NCBI GenBank assembly: GCA_963997925.1
Contig: CAXEOX010000128.1
Span: forward strand, 1 to 8,268
Source: UBA11650 sp963997925
GTDB lineage: Bacteria; Chloroflexota; Dehalococcoidia; Lucifugimonadales; UBA3495
DNA: 8,268 nucleotides
Reading direction: 5' to 3'
Below the pieces are notes generated by a model. It saw only the letters and a list, made by a program, of their open reading frames with translations. It was not told the DNA's origin and ran no database searches. The position numbers and the translations under genes are program-made. The number at the start of each line of letters is the position of its first letter. The stretch's first letter is position 1. This document shows positions 6,304 through 8,268 of this stretch, piece by piece.

Positions 6304-6392
6304 TACGAAACAAAGTCGGCTACCGAGCCGCTGGATTCTAGAGCCGATCCTCAGGACTTGATGTCACAACGATAGTGGAGGTGGCCTGCGGT

Positions 6393-7100
6393 ATGGAAGA
6401 AACCCCGCAGCGCGTGCTAGTAGTTACTCCCCATCCCGACGATGCCGAATTTTGGGCCGGTGGGACGATAGCCCGATGGGTTAAAGAAGGCGCAACAGTC
6501 CATTACGTACTTTGCACCGATGGCGATAAAGGCACCAGCGATCCTACGGTCAACCCTCAGGATCTCGCAGCCCAGCGTGAGCAAGAACAGCGCGATGCCG
6601 CAGCTGCGCTGGGAGCCGAAGCAGTCGTGGCATTACACCACTTGGACGGCGAACTAGAAGATACCAGCGATTTCCGTAAAGAGTTGGTCAGGCAGATCCG
6701 GCTGGTCCGCCCCGATGTCGTGATGTGTCCCGAGCCGTACCGCAAGAACCTGGCATGGCACCGCGACCACCGCATCTCCGGCCAAGTCGCTCTGGACGCC
6801 GTTTTCCCCTGTGCCAGGGACCATCTCCACTTCAAAGAGCTATGGCAGGACGAAGGGCTAGAGCCCCACAAAACCGGCACGGTCCTATTCTGGGGCACTG
6901 AGCTAGCGGATACGTTCATCGACATCGGTTCTTACATCGACGTAAAGGTCGAATCAGTGATGGCCCATCGCAGCCAGATGAACGGCAAGACGGTAGAGGG
7001 CATGAAGACGTTCATCCAGGATTGGGCCAGCAAGGCAGTGCCCGACGAGGATTACACCTACGGCGAAGCCTTCCGCAAGGTTACATTTAGGACGACTTAG
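6393..7100 (+). CDS. PIG-L/LmbE-family zinc-dependent deacetylase
   Basis: A 235-residue protein of the PIG-L (LmbE/MshB/BshB-like) family, whose members remove acetyl groups from N-acetylglucosaminyl or related amide substrates using a zinc ion. The metal motif PHPDDAEFWAGG is at 13-24 (H14, D16 and D17), followed by the VHYVLCTDGDKG strand-loop (36-47) and QREQEQRDAAAALGA (61-75). The second metal site is AWHRDHRISG (121-130), with H126 the likely third ligand. It matches the usual family length (about 220-250). There is no signal peptide, so it should be cytoplasmic. A GTG at 6375 would add six residues, but GGAGGT is placed for the ATG at 6393 (10-nt spacing), so that start is chosen. The substrate is not determinable; a thiol-cofactor biosynthesis partner is not visible nearby. 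The stop overlaps an antisense stop codon at 7097-7099. Confidence 0.93.
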   Translation: MEETPQRVLVVTPHPDDAEFWAGGTIARWVKEGATVHYVLCTDGDKGTSDPTVNPQDLAAQREQEQRDAAAALGAEAVVALHHLDGELEDTSDFRKELVRQIRLVRPDVVMCPEPYRKNLAWHRDHRISGQVALDAVFPCARDHLHFKELWQDEGLEPHKTGTVLFWGTELADTFIDIGSYIDVKVESVMAHRSQMNGKTVEGMKTFIQDWASKAVPDEDYTYGEAFRKVTFRTT

Positions 7101-7375
7101 GGCTTCTTAGGCCGCAAAATCGCTCTAGCAATTTCCCAGCGGCGGCTGGAGAGACCGAGTATCTTGCCCGGCATATCTACGCCCTTACACCATTCTCCCC
7201 AATCATCTGCCGCTTCCATAAGCCGAATGGCATGAGGACGCCCTACCCTCTGGAAAACCGCTATACGCCGCTCCCCGTGCCATTGCTCGGCCCTGATTCC
7301 AATCGGCTGTCGCAGGGTCCAGAGGAATACCCCTAATTTCTTGGTAAGGTCTGGCTTATTACGGAAAACGATCCT
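7097..7375 (-). pseudogene. Start-less open frame downstream of the CMD gene, possible decayed gene
   Basis: A minus-strand frame stays open for about 92 codons in the 277-bp gap between the deacetylase and CMD genes. It reads RIVFRNKPDLTKKLGV, then an AEQWHGERRIAVFQRVGRPH stretch, then MEAADDWGEWCKG, and ends RRWEIARAILRPKKP. The composition looks protein-like (several Trp, amphipathic stretches). There is no ATG, GTG or TTG until an internal ATG about 41 codons from the end, and the frame also runs start-less back into the CMD gene. Its TAA (7099-7097) overlaps the deacetylase TAG (7098-7100), an arrangement common for real convergent genes. It could be a 5'-truncated remnant, a gene using a rare start, or chance; the opposite strand is also open over much of the gap. 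No family is recognised. Confidence 0.3.
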
Positions 7376-7377
7376 GG

Positions 7378-8163
7378 CTACAGGCTGCTGAGCACGTCGT
7401 TGGCTAGGGCTTTGCCCCGCCGGGCGTGGGGCAGGCCTATGTAGAATGTCAGGTGGTAGAACAGCTCTTTTACCTCGTCCTGACTCAGCCCTACTCGAAT
7501 AGCGGCCCGGATGTAGTTACGCAGAGCCTGTTCATCACCTATCTCGGACAGAGCGGCCAAAGTGCAAATCATCCGCTGCTTCACATCCAGAAGCGGACGA
7601 GTCCAGACCGCACCCCAGAGATATTCCGTCAGATACCGCCTCCAGTCCTGATCCACCGAATCACTGCTTTCTTCCAAGCCGCCGGCGATGTGGTCTCCCA
7701 TAATCAATTGCCGTTGGGCCACACCTCTATCGTAGAGTTCCTCTGAGTCCATGCTGGTATCGTGATGCCGGGTGGGGTTTATGGTAAGGCCCCGCCTCTT
7801 GAATACGCCGTAGCAGATGTGCAGCGCGGTATTAGCGATGGGCGCCCCTGTGTAGAAAAGCAGATGAATGGGAATCTCCACGATTTGTTCAGGGGAAAAT
7901 CCCAGGTCCAGCCCAGCCTCGATATGTCCGTCCAGGTTATCGTCTCGGCGCAGGCAGGCAATGACGGCCAGGCTGCGCTGCTCTACGGTCAACTGAGGCC
8001 GTGACCAAAGGGAGCCCCAACAGGCTTCGCCAATGAACCGGGCCAAGTCCGGAGCAATCTCTTGCATCATCGCATTGCGGCGGGGAAGGCCATTTTCGTC
8101 GGTGCGGCCCAGGCGGGACAACGCGGGGAATCCTGCCTTAAGTCTCTCTTCTAAACTTACCAT
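7378..8163 (-). CDS. Tandem carboxymuconolactone decarboxylase (CMD)-domain protein
   Basis: A 261-residue protein with two consecutive CMD-like helical repeats. Repeat 1 is at about 37-122 (IGEACWGSLWSRPQLTVEQRSLAVIACL, then DGHIEAGLDLGFSPEQIVEIPIHLLFYTGAPIANTAL). Repeat 2 is at about 175-257 (LTEYLWGAVWTRPLLDVKQRMICTLAALSEIGDEQALRNYIRAAIRVGLSQDEVKELFYHLTFYIGLPHA). Both carry the WGxxWxRPxL motif of protocatechuate-pathway gamma-CMD proteins rather than the CxxC of AhpD-type peroxidases, so an acid decarboxylase-like or ring-compound role is more likely than peroxide reduction. His at the conserved position of repeat 1 (H80) is replaced by Asn (N216) in repeat 2, suggesting division of labour. 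An upstream TTG at 8172 is disfavoured; ATG 8163 lies 10 nt after GGAGGT. No other protocatechuate genes are in the window, so the substrate is unknown. Confidence 0.92.
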   Translation of the reverse strand: MVSLEERLKAGFPALSRLGRTDENGLPRRNAMMQEIAPDLARFIGEACWGSLWSRPQLTVEQRSLAVIACLRRDDNLDGHIEAGLDLGFSPEQIVEIPIHLLFYTGAPIANTALHICYGVFKRRGLTINPTRHHDTSMDSEELYDRGVAQRQLIMGDHIAGGLEESSDSVDQDWRRYLTEYLWGAVWTRPLLDVKQRMICTLAALSEIGDEQALRNYIRAAIRVGLSQDEVKELFYHLTFYIGLPHARRGKALANDVLSSL

Positions 8164-8226
8164 GTTTACCAAAACCTCCGGAATATTTTTTATGGTCGGG
8201 GAGAGTCACCTGGACACTCGTATCCA

Positions 8227-8245
8227 GCAGGGCCAAGCGCCCTGC
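8227..8245. other. Perfect 7-bp hairpin upstream of the CMD gene
   Basis: GCAGGGC-caagc-GCCCTGC forms a clean stem-loop 64 bp upstream of the CMD start. No T-tract follows on either strand. It could be a terminator remnant of a gene beyond the right edge, an operator, or a 5' leader hairpin. The remaining bases (8164-8268) include an AT-rich stretch near 8183-8192 (minus CATAAAAAATATTCC) suitable for a -10 region, but no convincing -35. Confidence 0.3.
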
Positions 8246-8268
8246 CGAATCGGATAATCACCTATACT

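Noticed and set aside
8033..8257. Plus-strand 74-codon frame at the right edge
   Set aside because: It is antisense to the N-terminus of the CMD gene and has no family resemblance.
1..8268. tRNA, rRNA, CRISPR arrays, insertion sequences
   Set aside because: No cloverleaf-like segment, regularly spaced repeat array, transposase-like translation or flanking terminal inverted repeat was seen on either strand.

Overview
This 8.3 kb window looks like bacterial chromosome from an uncultivated, moderately GC-rich lineage. The gene mix is class III (CaiB/BaiF) CoA-transferases, a thiolase-like protein paired with a DUF35 zinc-ribbon/OB-fold protein, a DUF3291 protein, a PIG-L-type deacetylase and a tandem carboxymuconolactone decarboxylase (CMD) protein. 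That mix is typical of catabolic accessory regions in SAR202-like Chloroflexota and some Alphaproteobacteria. The lineage is an inference from gene content; no marker gene, tRNA or rRNA is present.

Layout. Positions 2-49 (+) may hold the last 15 codons of a gene entering from the left, followed by a small hairpin. From 5641 down to 114 runs a six-gene minus-strand cluster, in transcription order: CoA-transferase A (5641-4412), DUF35 protein (4291-3881), thiolase-like protein (3830-2511), CoA-transferase B (2448-1189), DUF3291 protein (1166-576), and a frameshifted small gene (579-114). Gaps are 119, 50, 62 and 22 bp, and the last two genes overlap as ATGA, so co-transcription is likely, perhaps with an internal promoter before the thiolase-like gene.

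After a 200-bp divergent intergenic region carrying an imperfect inverted repeat, two plus-strand genes follow: an unrecognised protein with an N-terminal heptad repeat (5848-6186) and a PIG-L deacetylase (6393-7100). The 200-bp gap between them holds several short repeats. At the right end a tandem CMD-domain protein (8163-7378) runs on the minus strand. It is followed by a start-less open frame (7375-7097) whose stop overlaps the stop of the deacetylase gene; this may be a decayed gene.

How the genes may work together. Two CoA-transferases flanking a thiolase-like/DUF35 pair suggest that an organic acid is activated by CoA transfer and its acyl-CoA is then cleaved or condensed by the thiolase-like/DUF35 complex. 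This recalls the CoA-transferase plus DUF35/thiolase modules of anaerobic toluene degradation (bbs genes) and the aldolase/DUF35 pairs of steroid side-chain degradation. The thiolase-like protein lacks recognisable nucleophilic Cys and GHP His motifs, so retro-aldol or other non-thiolytic chemistry is more likely than ordinary thiolysis. The substrate cannot be read from the sequence.

The most noteworthy points are the degenerate thiolase with its DUF35 partner between two CoA-transferases, the small gene restored to a full 156-codon frame by adding one base to each of two homopolymer runs, and the start-less frame at 7097-7375.
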